DNA of 64,000 nucleotides from Terebella lapidaria (taxonomy: Eukaryota > Annelida > Polychaeta > Terebellida > Terebellidae). Positions 10,901-22,404 of the stretch are shown one piece after another. The notes under the pieces were generated by a model, which did no database searches, was not told the DNA's origin, and saw nothing but the letters and a program-made list of their open reading frames with translations. Position 1 is the stretch's first letter. Each line of letters starts with the position of its first letter. The DNA lies in assembly GCA_949152475.1 (NCBI GenBank), contig OX424564.1, forward strand, positions 33,788,165-33,852,164, written 5' to 3'. The position numbers were made by a program, and so were the translations under genes.

Positions 10901-12840
10901 CTTCTGAAGAAGAATATAACAACACAAAGAATTACATATCTCAATTTCATTCACTCCTTCATTCCCTCCTTCTGAAAAACGAAATTAAGCCTATACGACA
11001 GGTCTATATTTTGGAGGCATATTAAGCAAACATGAGTTTTATCGAGATATTCAGTCGATTTATCGAGGTGAGTAACTCAATTTATCGAGTTAATATGTCG
11101 ACAAATTGATTTGAAAAAATAAAACTCACGTGGCCCTGATACGCTTCAGTACTATTTCCCTGGACGAACATGAACATTATCTATATAGGCTGGAGCAGGT
11201 TGTTCTGCCCAGGGAGTGATATGACTGCACGTGGTTGTAACAGTCTGTGATTCATCTATTGAAATGGACCTGGTTATCAGAAAGAAGAAAGTAGACCCAC
11301 GCGAGAACTATAATTAATGATACAGTTCATAAAAGTAACATGGTTTTTGAGCTGAGAGGTGTCCTACTCATCACCCAAATCAGCGAAAGTCGAACAGAAT
11401 GAATATGTTTCAGCTTGCAGAAAAGATTTCTTGTCGACATTGAACATCGTGCTATATGAGTTAGATTATGTCCATATCGTGGCTTCTTCCCATAACTACC
11501 AATGATCCTAAAAATTGTAGGTATTCGTTATTATTGTCACAACACTGCAACATGCACAATCATTACTTCACAATAAAAAGTGTATTATGTCAACTGATCG
11601 TGGATCATGTTCGCAGTATTCTCCGTATCGGATTCGGAGAATGCTTAAAATGCGTTGTACGGAATGCAGGTATGGACTTCTAGTTAATTTTTGGCCATGA
11701 CATATACGTTATTGTTGTCATTTTCGTGACATGGTGCAATGTGATCTGTAATTGACTACCTCACTCAAGATTATGCCTGAACTATTCTGGCACACAATTC
11801 AAACAATACTTCCAGGACTTCCGTTTGATGTCATATAGGATACGAATCTCCACCCTCCTGATAAGGAATGACTCGAGTGGTCAAGCACGAATATGGTGAA
11901 GAGAAATCATCATCAGATTCCATATTTGCACACCGCACCATTATGTCAGTAGGGTAGTGTAGGGTAATCAACAGAACATGATAAAACATCAGCCCCAGGG
12001 CATATTTACCGACGATAAAATTAAAATCTAACATGTGGTTAATATGAACCCCTAGCATTTGAGATACAACATTTATACAACAACAACAATACCGAAACAT
12101 TCTACTTTCAGTAATGGCTTTATATATTGACACTGCTAATAGCAAGTCACAAATTCGACAGAATCAGAATGCCATTGTTCTCGACTGGTTAAATATATTT
12201 ATGGAGTCTCATGAAGGATACTTCAACAAATCAATATACACTTGTGTGGATTCTCAGCTACCATGTCTTTTCCCACATCTCCCTGTTCACACCTTCTTGC
12301 TGTTTTGAGGTAAATTTTGTTGTACAATTTTGTATATTTCATCTCCTATTATACTTGATATCATGGTCTGTGAGATATGATATATAACTAAGTAGATGCA
12401 AATATACCTTGAATCAGAATGACTGATAGATTATGACGCGGACTCATTTCATACCGCATACTCTAATCAGATCTGTGTTATTTCATTCTTCCGATTGATG
12501 CGCGCACGTATGGCATATATCAAAATATCGCTATCACAACAAAACATTCTGTCAAGAAGGCAGAGTCACCTATCTATAGGTACATGCCCTGTATATACTA
12601 AGACATTTGCCTGGTAAGTATGACTCACACAGTGATGTTGTACAGGACGATTTCCTCAATATGTATTGAAACACTACAAGCTGCACTGTACTGTATTGTT
12701 TTCTTTTCTTATTTTGAACTGTCGAATTATGGTTGTGACAAAATAACAGTCACTGGAACATTTCTCGGTACGACAGAACAATCACACCATTTTCCATAGC
12801 CTATAATTTGTATAGTGTGTAAACTATATATTGAATAATG
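10900..12840. other. Unassigned AT-rich DNA
   Basis: No element border or domain recognised. An imperfect inverted repeat on GAATGAAGGAATGAAATGA (10862) and TTTCATTCACTCCTTCATTC (10947) marks its start. The 104-codon minus-strand frame at 11831-12145 has no recognisable motif. Confidence 0.4.
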
Positions 12841-12849
12841 TGTATATTT

Positions 12850-13048
12850 TTAAAATGCGAAAATAAAAAAACTGACCAGTATTTTTGTGCAAAATTTCAG
12901 AAAAATTCGCCAGTAAACAAAAAAGATAAAATGTGGACGACGACGACGGACGACGACGACGGAGGACGGACGCAACGCCATGCCAATAGGTTATCAGACC
13001 AAAGGTCCGGTATCCTAAAAATGTGGACGAACGACGGACGCCGGACGA
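12850..13048 (+). mobile_element. 3' end of a satellite-cored (pearl-like) element
   Basis: The order is AAAATGCGAAAATAAAAAAA, a TTTTTGTGCAAAATTTCAGA block, a (GAC)n microsatellite at about 12930-12965, the box ACGCAACGCCATGCCAATAG, and then the hairpin GGTTATCAGACC...GGTCCGGTATCC (12989-13015) followed by TAAAA. The same series ends the copies at 15420-15610 and 20105-20311, and it opens the inverted copy at 27050. The microsatellite next to a hairpin-capped end and tandem-repeat core is the layout of pearl/CvA-type elements, thought to be Helentron-related. That relation is inferred. Confidence 0.7.
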
Positions 13049-13052
13049 CGGT

Positions 13053-13620
13053 CCCTAATGTCCCTTAGACATGTTTGTCTAGTGCGATGAGTCGGAATAT
13101 AACGTCCGTTTCGCTCTACGACGCACCGTTTCCGAGATATTGCCGAAAACGAAAAATGCCGATTGGCAAAAAAAGTCAAGGTCAAGATCTAAGATCATCC
13201 CTAATACCTCTTAGACATGTTTGTCTGGGGCGACGAGTCCGACAATAACGTCCGTTTCGCTGTATAACACACCGTTTCCGAGATATCGACGAAAACGAAA
13301 AATGCCGACTCAGCAGAAAAATTCAAGGTCAAGGTCAAAGTTCACTTATCCCTAATACCCCTTAGACATGTTTGTCTAGGGTTACGTGTCTGAAAATATA
13401 GTCCGTTTCGCTCCACGAGGCACCGTTTCCGAGATATCTCCGAAAACGAAAAATGCCGACTCGGCAAAAAAATTTGAGGTCAAGGTTATTCCTAATACCC
13501 CTTAGACATGTTTGTCTAGGGCCACGAGTCCGTAAATAACGTCCGTTTCGCTCTTCTACGCACCGTTTCCGAGATATGCAGGAAACCTCAAGGATGACTC
13601 GGCAGAAGCTCTTCCGACCT
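13053..13620 (+). repeat. Tandem array of about 146-bp units, four copies
   Basis: Units start near 13053, 13199, 13350 and 13491. Each carries CCCTAATACCCCTTAGACAT, GTTTGTCTAGGG, AACGTCCGTTTCGCT, CACCGTTTCCGAGATAT and AAAACGAAAAATGCCGACTC, ending in AAGGTCAAGGTCA. Periods are 146, 151 and 141 bases. A decayed stretch with the same words in reverse order lies at about 32300-32480. Confidence 0.85.
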
Positions 13621-13990
13621 CTAGGTCGAAGGTCGTTTAATGGATTGATCCCAAAATCAATGGGGTTCGTCCCTGGTGATATATGAACCTTCATGCAACG
13701 TTTTGCAGCCATTGCCTGAATAGTTTTTAAGTAATCGCGCGGAAAAGAAGAGTCCATAAAATGACCTCGATTTCATCCTCATGGACCTCACGGACCTCGG
13801 ATCCGGCTCAAAAACTATACAGCACATCTACATAATATATCTGAACAGTGGTGAAAATTTTGAGTTGATCCGTGGAGGCATTTTCGAGTTATCGCGCGGA
13901 AATGAAAACAGCGGAAGAAAAAAAAAGGAAAAAAAGAAGAATTCCGACAAAACCATAAAGGCATTTCTGCCGAAATGCCTTAATAATGAA
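13620..13990 (+). repeat. Linker segment ending in a hairpin
   Basis: Two TCGCGCGGAAA words at 13734 and 13893 mark related halves. The segment ends with the hairpin AAGGCATTT CTGCCG AAATGCCTT (13958-13981). The same hairpin begins the inverted copy at 27008, which suggests that it is an element boundary. Confidence 0.6.
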
Positions 13991-13997
13991 AGAGATT

Positions 13998-14530
13998 AAA
14001 AACCTTGAAAATGAGGTCAAAGGTCAAATTCAGGGTCATCAAAATATTCAGCATACATCATTTCCTATATGTTCACAATTGATTCCTAAGCTCTAAGGTA
14101 AATAATAAGCGAGATATTAGCCATTTTGTGTTCTGACCTTGAAAATGAGCTCAAAGGTCAAATTCAAGGTCATCAAAATATTCGGCATACATCATTTCCT
14201 ATATGTCCACAATGTATTCCCAAGCTGTAAAGTCGATAATTAGTGAGATATTAGCCATTTTGTGCTTTTACCTTGAAACTGAGGTCGAAGGTCAAGTTCA
14301 AGGTGATGAGAATAATCAGCATATATCATTTTCTATATTTCCACAATTGATTCCTAAGCAGTAAACTTGATAGTAAGTGAGATATTACCCATTTTGTTCT
14401 CTGACCTTGAAAATGAAGTCAAAAGTCAAATTCAGAGTCACAAGAATATGCAGCATATAACATTTCCTATATGTCCACAATTGATTAATAATCTCTAATC
14501 CTAATATTAAGTGAGATATTAACAATAATG
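13998..14530 (+). repeat. 134-bp satellite array A1, about four units
   Basis: Units begin near 14000, 14137, 14270 and 14402 with ACCTTGAAAATGAGGTCAAA and run through TCATTTCCTATATGT, CACAATTGATTCCTAAGC and GCGAGATATTAGCCATTTTG. The unit repeats the motif AAGGTCA or AGGTCAAAGGTCA, which resembles nuclear-receptor half-sites. The last unit switches to the terminal variant CTCTAATCCTAATATTAAGT. Confidence 0.88.
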
Positions 14531-14870
14531 TGTCCCATTATAAAGCATAGGAGAATTTAACATGGGAAAGTGCCTTTTGGGAACCGTCGAAAAAATCAGA
14601 ATGGCCGCCACTCGCAGGCCGGCGATTCAAGGGCAACGAAACTTAAACATGTCACAAAGGTATATGAGGGGAATCTTCTGAAACAAAAATCTCAAATCTG
14701 ATCAGACAGCTTTTCAGAAAACGACCGTCAAAGTCCAAAAGTGGCCGTTTTTCGTCAAAAATGGCCGACATATTGAAAATAATTCGAAAATCTAAAATTA
14801 GCCAAAGGGCTAAAAGGATTACCGGACAATATATATTTTAGATATCAGCTTTTTGTCCCATGACATTGAA
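14530..14870 (+). repeat. Inter-array spacer of the satellite-cored element
   Basis: It opens with TGTGTCCCATTATAAAGCAT and AGGAGAATTTAACATGGGAA, then runs of ATGGCCGCCA and TTTCGTCAAAAATGGCCG, and reaches GGATTACCGGACAATATATA, where a new array starts. The same spacer follows the array at 19860-20100 and, inverted, at 27300-28070. This shows that elements sit end to end here. Confidence 0.75.
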
Positions 14871-15360
14871 AATAGGGTCATTGGTCAATTCGAAGTCACG
14901 AGAATGTTCAGCATATATAATTTCTAGTATATCCATAATTGATTCCTAAGCTGTAAAGTCGATAATGAGTGAGATATTAGCCGTTTTGTGATCTGACCTT
15001 GAAAATGAAGTCAAAGGTCCAGTTCAAAATCATAAGAATATTCAACATATAACATTTCCTCTATGTTCACAATTAATTCCTAAACTGTAAAGTTGATAAT
15101 AAGCGAGATATTAGCCAGATCAATTTAAAGGTCAAATTCAAGGTCACAAAAATATTCAGCACATATCATTTCCTATATGTTCACTATGGATTCCTAAGCT
15201 GTAAAGTCGATAATAAGCGAGAAATAAGCCACCATGTGCTCTGACCTTGAAACTGAGGTCATACGTCAAATTCAAGGTCACGAGATTATTCAGCATATAT
15301 CATTTCCTACATGTCCACAATTGATTCCTAGTCTCTAATCTCAATACTAAGTGATATATT
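14870..15360 (+). repeat. 134-bp satellite array A2, about four units
   Basis: Same unit as 13998-14530, with starts near 14865, 14995, 15120 and 15240. The final unit again ends in the terminal variant (TAGTCTCTAATCTCAATACT). Confidence 0.85.
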
Positions 15361-15610
15361 TTTGAGGAAATGGCCGCCAAAGTCCAAAATCAGGCACTTT
15401 TCGTCGAAAACGGCCGCGATTTTGAAAAAATGCGAAATTAAAAAAACTAAAAAATACCTCCTTCTTGAATTATTTTTAAGCATTTTTGTGCAAAATTTCA
15501 GAAAAATTCGCCAGTAAACAAAAAAATCAAAATGTGGACGACGACGACGACGGCGGACGACGACGACGACACTCGCAACGCCATGCCAATAGGTTATCGG
15601 ACCATACACC
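15360..15610 (+). mobile_element. 3' end of the second pearl-like copy
   Basis: ATGGCCGCCAAAGTCCAAAA, a TTTTTGTGCAAAATTTCAGA block, a (GAC)n run at 15537-15573 and the CGCAACGCCATGCCAATAGG box appear in the usual order. The terminal hairpin is cut off after its first arm. Just beyond, TGACTGACCTAGTTC plus TTGTCTAGGGGTCA (15626-15660) recurs inverted at about 18799-18840. Confidence 0.7.
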
Positions 15611-15664
15611 CTGCAACATATCTTAAGGCGGTGACTGACCTAGTTCTTTTGTCTAGGGGTCAGG

Positions 15665-16773
15665 TCATGTTATTGTCACCGACTTGTGCTCAGATTTTTT
15701 GAAAGGAAGATCAACACAAGGTAACAAAAATTCAATTTCTGCTACATAACGCATATATATAATAACTGAGGGGGATGATACGATGTCCGAGATACTACTA
15801 CATATTTATGTACTTCACAAATAATTGTAGGGGCTGAAATTCCCCAGAAATAAGGTTTCTTCCATCAATGTTTACCCCAATTTTGACACGGTGATCACGT
15901 TCATGGTCATTTTCGATAAATTCATTTTCAATAAAGAGTTTGTTGTCATTTTAGCGAATTTTCCTGAGATGATAAACAGATATTTATCCTCTATAAGTGA
16001 ATATATCAAATTACAGAATGAAAACACAACTAGTCCCTGTGGGGTCTGAGGATGCAGTGATGAAAGTCAGAATTCGGTCTTTTCAGATTCAGATTTTACA
16101 ATTTGACATATGCTGGAAGCAACGGTACCATGAAGTCTAACATCCAAAAATACGTTCATGAAATACAACATTGAACACACAATTAGGTAAAAATTCAACA
16201 CTTACGGTTATTCAGTGAAAAAAAAAACATAATATTTAATTTTCAACCCTTGTTTGTATAACCCCATATCTATATGGGTGATGGTGATGGGAATTGATGA
16301 AAATGACATGATTAATTAGACAGTGTTAAAATACTTTCTAGATCTAGAGATATTTTTAAACTGAGAAGGACATTCCCTGGAGTGCAGTGGTAGGCCATTC
16401 CTTGACCGGGCGGGATATCTGAAGTCACCTTGACCAACAAATTTGGGTGCACGGACCGTGTTCCGGAGAATGTTGTCATTGGATGAACGTAAGGAGCGAA
16501 CTGGCACACAGTGTGGCACCATATTATGATTTCATGGATTTAGGATGGAGACAAGTTGAGGACACACTGGTATGTGAACAAAAATCCGAAAACTGACTCG
16601 GAGCTTAACCGCCAGCCAAAGAAATTGCTGCATGATAAGCTTGATATGACTAAGGCGGGCTGATCTGTTCTGGATGACTTGTAATCTATGGAAAATAAAT
16701 AAATCGTTTTATCGAGATTACTAACTTGATCTATTAGGCACTAAACCAACGAATCAATCACATTCATAAATCC
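15665..16773. other. Unassigned DNA
   Basis: No gene or element border recognised. The overlapping short frames at 16312-16522 show no motif. Confidence 0.4.
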
Positions 16774-16777
16774 TTAA

Positions 16778-17218
16778 AGCTATAATCACTTTTAGAATTG
16801 ACAAAATGTATTTATTCTGCAGTGGCTTTGTTTTGTCTATAGAATGAGAAATCGTAAAAATTTGGGTCTGAAAATGTGTATTACGTGCCTAAATTGAGTT
16901 GCCAAATCAAGATTCAAACTCGGGCCAGTCAATCTCGCATCATTTTTTTCCTCAAAGCGGCCCGCCTTGAGGTCGAGTTCTACACACAGTCTCATGACGT
17001 CATTGGTATTTGTCTAGATACTGTGGCAACCAGCAATGTAGGCAGGCCGATCATTCTCTATCCACTGTTTTCATGCACGATCAACGGCAATTTTCTAAGT
17101 ATCTGTTGTCGAACTGTGCATATTTCCTATATATTCCCGACTATCTCGAGATGTACTTTCAAGTTTGCGTGACAAATAAGAATGCTAAATTTGGCTGATT
17201 TTAAAATGTATTCCAACT
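16778..17218. mobile_element. TTAA-flanked MITE, family T1
   Basis: TTAA flanks both ends (16774-16777 and 17219-17222). Inward from them are AGCTATAATCACTTTTAGA on the left and, on the right, the complement of AGTTGGAATACATTTTAAA, an imperfect inverted repeat. The length is 441 bp. A TTAA target site is shared by piggyBac and Kolobok elements. The ends do not begin CCC as piggyBac ends do, so Kolobok is the likelier source. The overlapping open frames inside (98 and 62 codons) have no known domain. Confidence 0.65.
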
Positions 17219-17770
17219 TTAAGGCCCCAATGCCCTCCCGTGGATAATCGGTCAATCATAATTATCCTCATGATGCCTCATGACGCCAAAGCTGTAGAGC
17301 TACAGAAGCCAATCTCATTTACCGGGCGTGTGGACGGATCACCAACCATAACGTCAGTGTTATGGTGATGGATGGGGTAGATCGGAACAATTAGTCAGGA
17401 CTAATCAAAGATGAGCACGACAAACAATGGTCCTGTTTTCCTAAGCTTTTAGTAATATCAGTGAGTAATCGTTCAATTATCCATACAATGCAGATATACT
17501 AGTGTTCTGGGAATTACAAGTATGGAATGTGAAATTATAGCAAAAGTTGGTATATACAGCTCTGTAACCTTTGATAGAATATATATATTTACAGAATATT
17601 CACTAAATATAATTCACTAAATAAAGGGAAGGCTCACGAAAATAGGCATCACGCGCATATGTAAACAAAGTATAAATGTGCAACGTGGACTGACAATTCA
17701 CCACCTACCAACTGAAGGTAATGTCCGTTCATTTAGTATATTCGCCAACATATTAGACTATAACCAAAAG

Positions 17771-17895
17771 GGCCCAAGTATCATATCCTGCGCCTTACTC
17801 TATATTCGATAAGGATTAAAAAGGTGACATACGGATTAAATGGCATTCATTTAGTGGCCGAGTAGTATAAAGGCGCAGCGTATGATACTTGGGCC
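17771..17895. mobile_element. Short 8-bp-TSD MITE, family M (empty-site copy)
   Basis: This 125-bp element starts GGCCCAAGTATCATATCCTG followed by CGCCTT and ends AAGGCGCAGCGTATGATACT followed by TGGGCC. It is flanked by ACCAAAAG (17763-17770) and ACGAAAAG (17896-17903), an 8-bp TSD with one mismatch. The same element at 45563-46223 carries a second element inside it. This copy shows the uninterrupted interior (GAGTAGTATAAAGGCGC). The superfamily could be hAT or Merlin. Confidence 0.85.
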
Positions 17896-17903
17896 ACGAA
17901 AAG

Positions 17904-19012
17904 AATGAGACACGTTGTGCTCTCCAATAAAATTTAGAGTGAGAACGAGATTAAAACCAAACTGATTTTGCAAGCTGAATTAATTGGTGAACAAGTCGAT
18001 TTCTCTATTTTCTTATGGAGATATAGCATGAGAGGGCCAAAGTTATGTTTTGGGTTGCTGGGTGGTTGACTGCACATGAACGAACAGCCATTACATGTAA
18101 CGAATGGGGTTTGTCACGATTGGTTATTTCGGGAGGTCTGACCAGACTCATTACCCATAGAAAAAAGCTCCCTGTTCATAGCAATATCCATGTGACTTTC
18201 GCATGCTATGTGACAGAATTTGTAATACCAGAAAGAATATACTCGGCTGTTTCGTTTCACAGACATCAGTGCCTTCCGTTAATATAAATATACCTTTACC
18301 ACATACATCACCAAATTATTTTCGGACGGTGTATTTGCTATGTCTCACCGGTCATGAGCTATTATGGTCATGCTCAACTGTCATGAGCTACAGTGGCTTG
18401 TGGAAACTATTATATTAAGAATGTCAGCCAAAAGTCTAAGAATGTTCGTTGTACAATTCAAGAAACCATTCTACACAATGTCCAGACCGTGTCTTTAGAT
18501 CGTTGACACGCCGCTAGCGATACAATAATAAATTAATAAAGCCTTAATCAGATGCTGTTACGCCTTTATAATGGTCACGAATGTAGGTTGGAGTATCTGA
18601 AAACTCTAGTTCCAACAGTGTTGCTGTACATGAGCCATAAGTATCGTGAACATTGTGATTAACACTGCATCGAATCCCCACTCTAAGGTAATAGGTTCAG
18701 TATTTGACAGAAACATTATTTTAGTCACCATGTGTCGTCATCAGCTTCCAAAAAGTTAGTCTTACAGCGTTGACAACATGATTAAGTTAGCCCTACAGCA
18801 TTGACCCTAGACAAGAGAACTAGGTCAGTCAACGCTCCATGCCATTTGGCAGGGTGAAAATGGCCTTCTGATGAATAACCCGGTCGAATTTGGCCCATTC
18901 GATCAGCCGTACATCAAACTTTGCGATGTCAAAGACAATCGGGACTATTCGACTCTATCATTATCTCACAAAAATCCGTGTACGGGTGTCAAATTGCTAT
19001 GAAAAAAGAAGA
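17904..19012. other. Mostly unassigned DNA
   Basis: The only recognised piece is 18799-18840 (TTGACCCTAGACAAGAGAAC...GGTCAGTCAACGC), a short hairpin-like word related inversely to 15626-15660. It may mark the start of the next satellite-cored element. Confidence 0.4.
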
Positions 19013-20311
19013 AAATTAGCCCAAGGTCTAAGAAAGGTTACCGGACAATTATATTTTAGATATTAGCCTTTTGTCTCATAACCTTAAAAATAAGGTCATA
19101 GGTCAATTCGAGGTCACGAGAATATTCAGCATATATCATTTGGAGTTTGACCACAATTGATTCCCAAGCTGTGAAGTTGATAATAAGTGAGATATTAGCC
19201 ATTTTGTCATGTGACCTCGAAATTTAGGTCAAATGTCAAATTCAAGGTCATGAGAATAATCTGTATATATAATTTCCTATTTGTTCATAATTGATTCCTA
19301 AGCTGTAAAGTCGATAATTAGCGAGATATTGGCCATTATATCCTGCGACCTAGAAAATTGGTCAAAGGTCAAATTCAAGGTCATGATGTAAAATTTCCTA
19401 TATGTTCACAATTGATTCCTAAGCTGTAAAGTCGATAATAAGCGAGATATTAGCCATTTTGTGCTCTGACCTTGAAAAAGAGGTCAGAGGTCAAATTCAA
19501 GGTTATCAGAATTTTCGGCGAGTGGCATTTCCACGAATGTCCATAATTGATAATTGTGGATTGAAAGTGGATAATAAGCGAGATATTAGCCGTTTTGTTC
19601 TTTGACCTTGAAAATGAGGTCAAAGGTCAAATTCAAGGTCATCAGAATATTCGGACTATATCATTTCCTATATGTGCACAATTGATTTCTAAGCTGTAAA
19701 GTCAATAATGAGCGAGATATTAGCCGTTTTGTGCTCTGACCTTGAAAATGAGGTCAAAGGTCGAATTCAAGGTCATGAAAATAATCAGCATATATCATTT
19801 CCTATGTCTCCACAATTGATTCCTAGTCTCTAATCTCAATATTAAGTGAGATATTAGGCATAATGTGTCCTATTTTAAGGCATAGGAGTATTTAACACTG
19901 GAAGTCCCATTTGGGGCCATTCGAGAAAATGAAAATGGCCGCCACACACAGACCAGCGATTCAGGGGCAATGAAACTTATACATCTCACAGGAGTATATG
20001 AGGGTAATATTTTGGAACAAAAACCTCAAAACTGTCTGAACAGTTTTTGAGAAAATGGCCGCCAAAGTCAGAAATCGGCCGTTTTTTCGTCCAAAATGGC
20101 CGCCATTTTGAAAAAGTTGCGAAAATAAAAAAAATAAAAAATTCCCCCCTCTTGAAATATTTTTATGTATTTTTGTGCAAAATTCCAGAAAGATCCGATC
20201 CGAAGATAAAAATGTGGACGGACGACGCAGACACCGACGAAGCCGACAACGCCGACAGACGACGGACGCAACGCCATGCCAATAGGTTATCGGACCATAG
20301 GTTCGGTAACC
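19013..20311 (+). mobile_element. Satellite-cored pearl-like element, most complete copy
   Basis: The 5' part reads AAAGGTTACCGGACAATTAT. Then come six to seven 134-bp units (about 19070-19860, starts near 19078, 19210, 19348, 19467, 19601 and 19738). After these are the terminal variant unit, the TGTGTCCTATTTTAAGGCAT spacer, the ATGGCCGCC block, an ACGGACGACG microsatellite-like run (20215-20270), the CGCAACGCCATGCCAATAGG box and the hairpin GGTTATCGGACC ATA GGTTCGGTAACC (20285-20311), followed by TAAAAA. There is no protein. The array, microsatellite and hairpin-capped end match the published layout of pearl/CvA and Helentron-associated elements. Superfamily assignment is inferred. Confidence 0.75.
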
Positions 20312-20471
20312 TAAAAAACCGGCTCTCAGAAAGTGATGCGCACGATTTTTTGGTTTAAACAAACGAGTGATGCGCATGGTTTTCAAATGACATGCGCACT
20401 TAACCAAAACCATAATGCGTTTTTTTGGCCTATTGATGGATCATAATGCGTCTTTTGGCTCTGAGGACTGC

Positions 20472-21535
20472 AACACCCGGGGCCTAGTGCACCAAACCGT
20501 CGTAAAACAAGCGTCGGTTGAGTGTCGGTGGAACCAACGTCCGTCGTAGAAACGTCCGTCGTGAAATCACCGCCCGTGTGGTGTGCACCGAAAAGTCACA
20601 AATTGGTCGTTGGTCCGACGCGTCGGCGTGCCTACCGCCGGATCGGTGCATACTTATTCGAGTCTTGGTTATCAAGATTATCAGTTTTAACAGTCAAAAT
20701 GCATAGTATATGGATGGCTGGAAAGCTATTGTGTGAACAATAAATTTTACAAACATTTACTGTAACCACTCTGGTATGCACTGTAGCTGCGAACATAAAC
20801 CTATTGAAGCCTAAAATAAATCTGTAGACAATGAATGTACATTTCACTCCGTGCGATTCCAATATTTTACACATGTATTGTAATTCAGCAATAGGTAACA
20901 CATAAGGTAAATAATTGCTACTGACCAACCATAACATGCCTATTGGTGCATGATGAGCAGTATTATCTTCCCTTATCGTAATATAATCTATCGTGTACAT
21001 TGAGTTTGTGTATCAATATATCGAAGTACTTGGAAAATATATATAAAACAAATGATATAACATGCCTATTGGTGCATGATGAGCAGTATTATCTTCCCTT
21101 ATCGTAATATAATCCATCGTGTACATTGAGTTTGTGTATCAATATATCGAAGTACTTGGAAAAATATATAAAACAAATGATATAATACAGTTTCATAATT
21201 TGAGTTTTCTCCGCGCTCAATGCAACCGTCATAACAGCGCATGTTTTAGCATAATTATACTGCTACTCTGCAATCATTAAAATGTTGATAACAGAAATAT
21301 TTTACTCCACTCATATTGTATGGTACACGATTTCAAAAGTTGTACGACCCATCTACGACTGCTCAGTAGGAGTCGCAGATTTTACTTCCAGTGGACGTTA
21401 GTTTTCAACGACCGACAGCTTGGTGCAAACCAACTTTCTGACCGACGCAGTATCCACGACGGACGTTGGTGTTTTTACGACGGACGTTGTCACCGACGCT
21501 TCACCGACGGTTTGGTGCACTAGGCCCCCGGTGTT
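20472..21535. mobile_element. 1.06-kb element with long inverted termini rich in GTCGG words
   Basis: The left end AACACCCGGGGCCTAGTGCA continues CCAAACCGTCG. The right end is its near-perfect complement, CGACGGTTTGGTGCACTAGG continuing CCCCCGGTGTT. Subterminal regions on both sides are full of CGTCGG, GACGGACG and CCGACG words. No TSD could be fixed with certainty. No transposase is present. The interior holds a recent 126-bp tandem duplication. Confidence 0.75.
20931..21181 (+). repeat. 126-bp tandem duplication
   Basis: The segment starting ATAACATGCCTATTGGTGCA at 20931 repeats at 21057 with period 126. By eye the two copies differ by one substitution and one small indel. It lies inside the 20472-21535 element. 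Confidence 0.92.
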
Positions 21536-21539
21536 TACG

Positions 21540-22400
21540 GCTAAATTATTCATTGCACCAATGGATACTACATGTAGTTATAAGCGAACTCATGTACGAA
21601 GAATTGATTATAACCATTCAACAACAGACCAAAAGTAAGCCATTGTTAGTTTCACTGATACTCCAGAGACGGGCTAATGATAACAGTGCTGGATATTATG
21701 CAGTGTCTGCTTGTTTTCTTCGCCTTACTCATCAAATATTAGCAGTCCAATGCATGTGACCATATGAGCATAATCGTGATACATTAAAGAATTTGAATTT
21801 TAGCTCTTGAAAGTATGTGGTGCTTTAAGCAACTCACTTCTAAAATAGTATCGAAATATGACTCGGGCGGATTGTATTCGTCAACATAATTGAGCACGTG
21901 TTTGTGATCTCGTATCAGATGTGTTGAATTAAAATTTAGTTTGGAAAATAGATACCGCAAATATTCGCAAAGGAATGCCTATACACCCATGTATAATAAC
22001 AATTTATGTTTATTGCAACAAGGACATATTTTGTTGAATGACATACATTGGACAAAATCGAAGTAAAAAAGAGGGAAATGGACAAAATATTGTGGGGAAA
22101 TGATAAAAATGATAATAATAATAAATATAATAATAATAATATTTAAAATAATAATAATAATAATAATTGATACAATGAATAAATAAAACACAACGGATTA
22201 CAAAAAGACTACTTAGAACCAGAGTATGTTCACACAATATAACTGTTGGTAATGAAATAAAACATAGATAGGCCTACTAATACTAATAGTACTACTAATA
22301 AAAAGGAAATACATATAGACCCGAGAAACCGTTTTAAATTGAAAGGGTTCTTTAGAGTGAAAATGATAATGTAAAAAAAAAACGAGAAGAGAAAGTAAAA
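21540..22400. other. Unassigned DNA with an AAT microsatellite
   Basis: The AAT/ATA run at 22111-22168 lies downstream of the LINE fragment on the minus strand and may be its degenerate 3' tail. Hydrophobic minus-strand frames here are simply translated ATT repeats. Confidence 0.5.
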
Positions 22401-22404
22401 AAAT

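Noticed and set aside
13998-15360. CRISPR-like array
   Set aside because: The unit is a continuous 134-bp satellite without distinct spacers, in a eukaryotic context.
21979-22237. Isoleucine/tyrosine-rich peptides on the minus strand
   Set aside because: Direct translation of the AAT microsatellite at 22111-22168.
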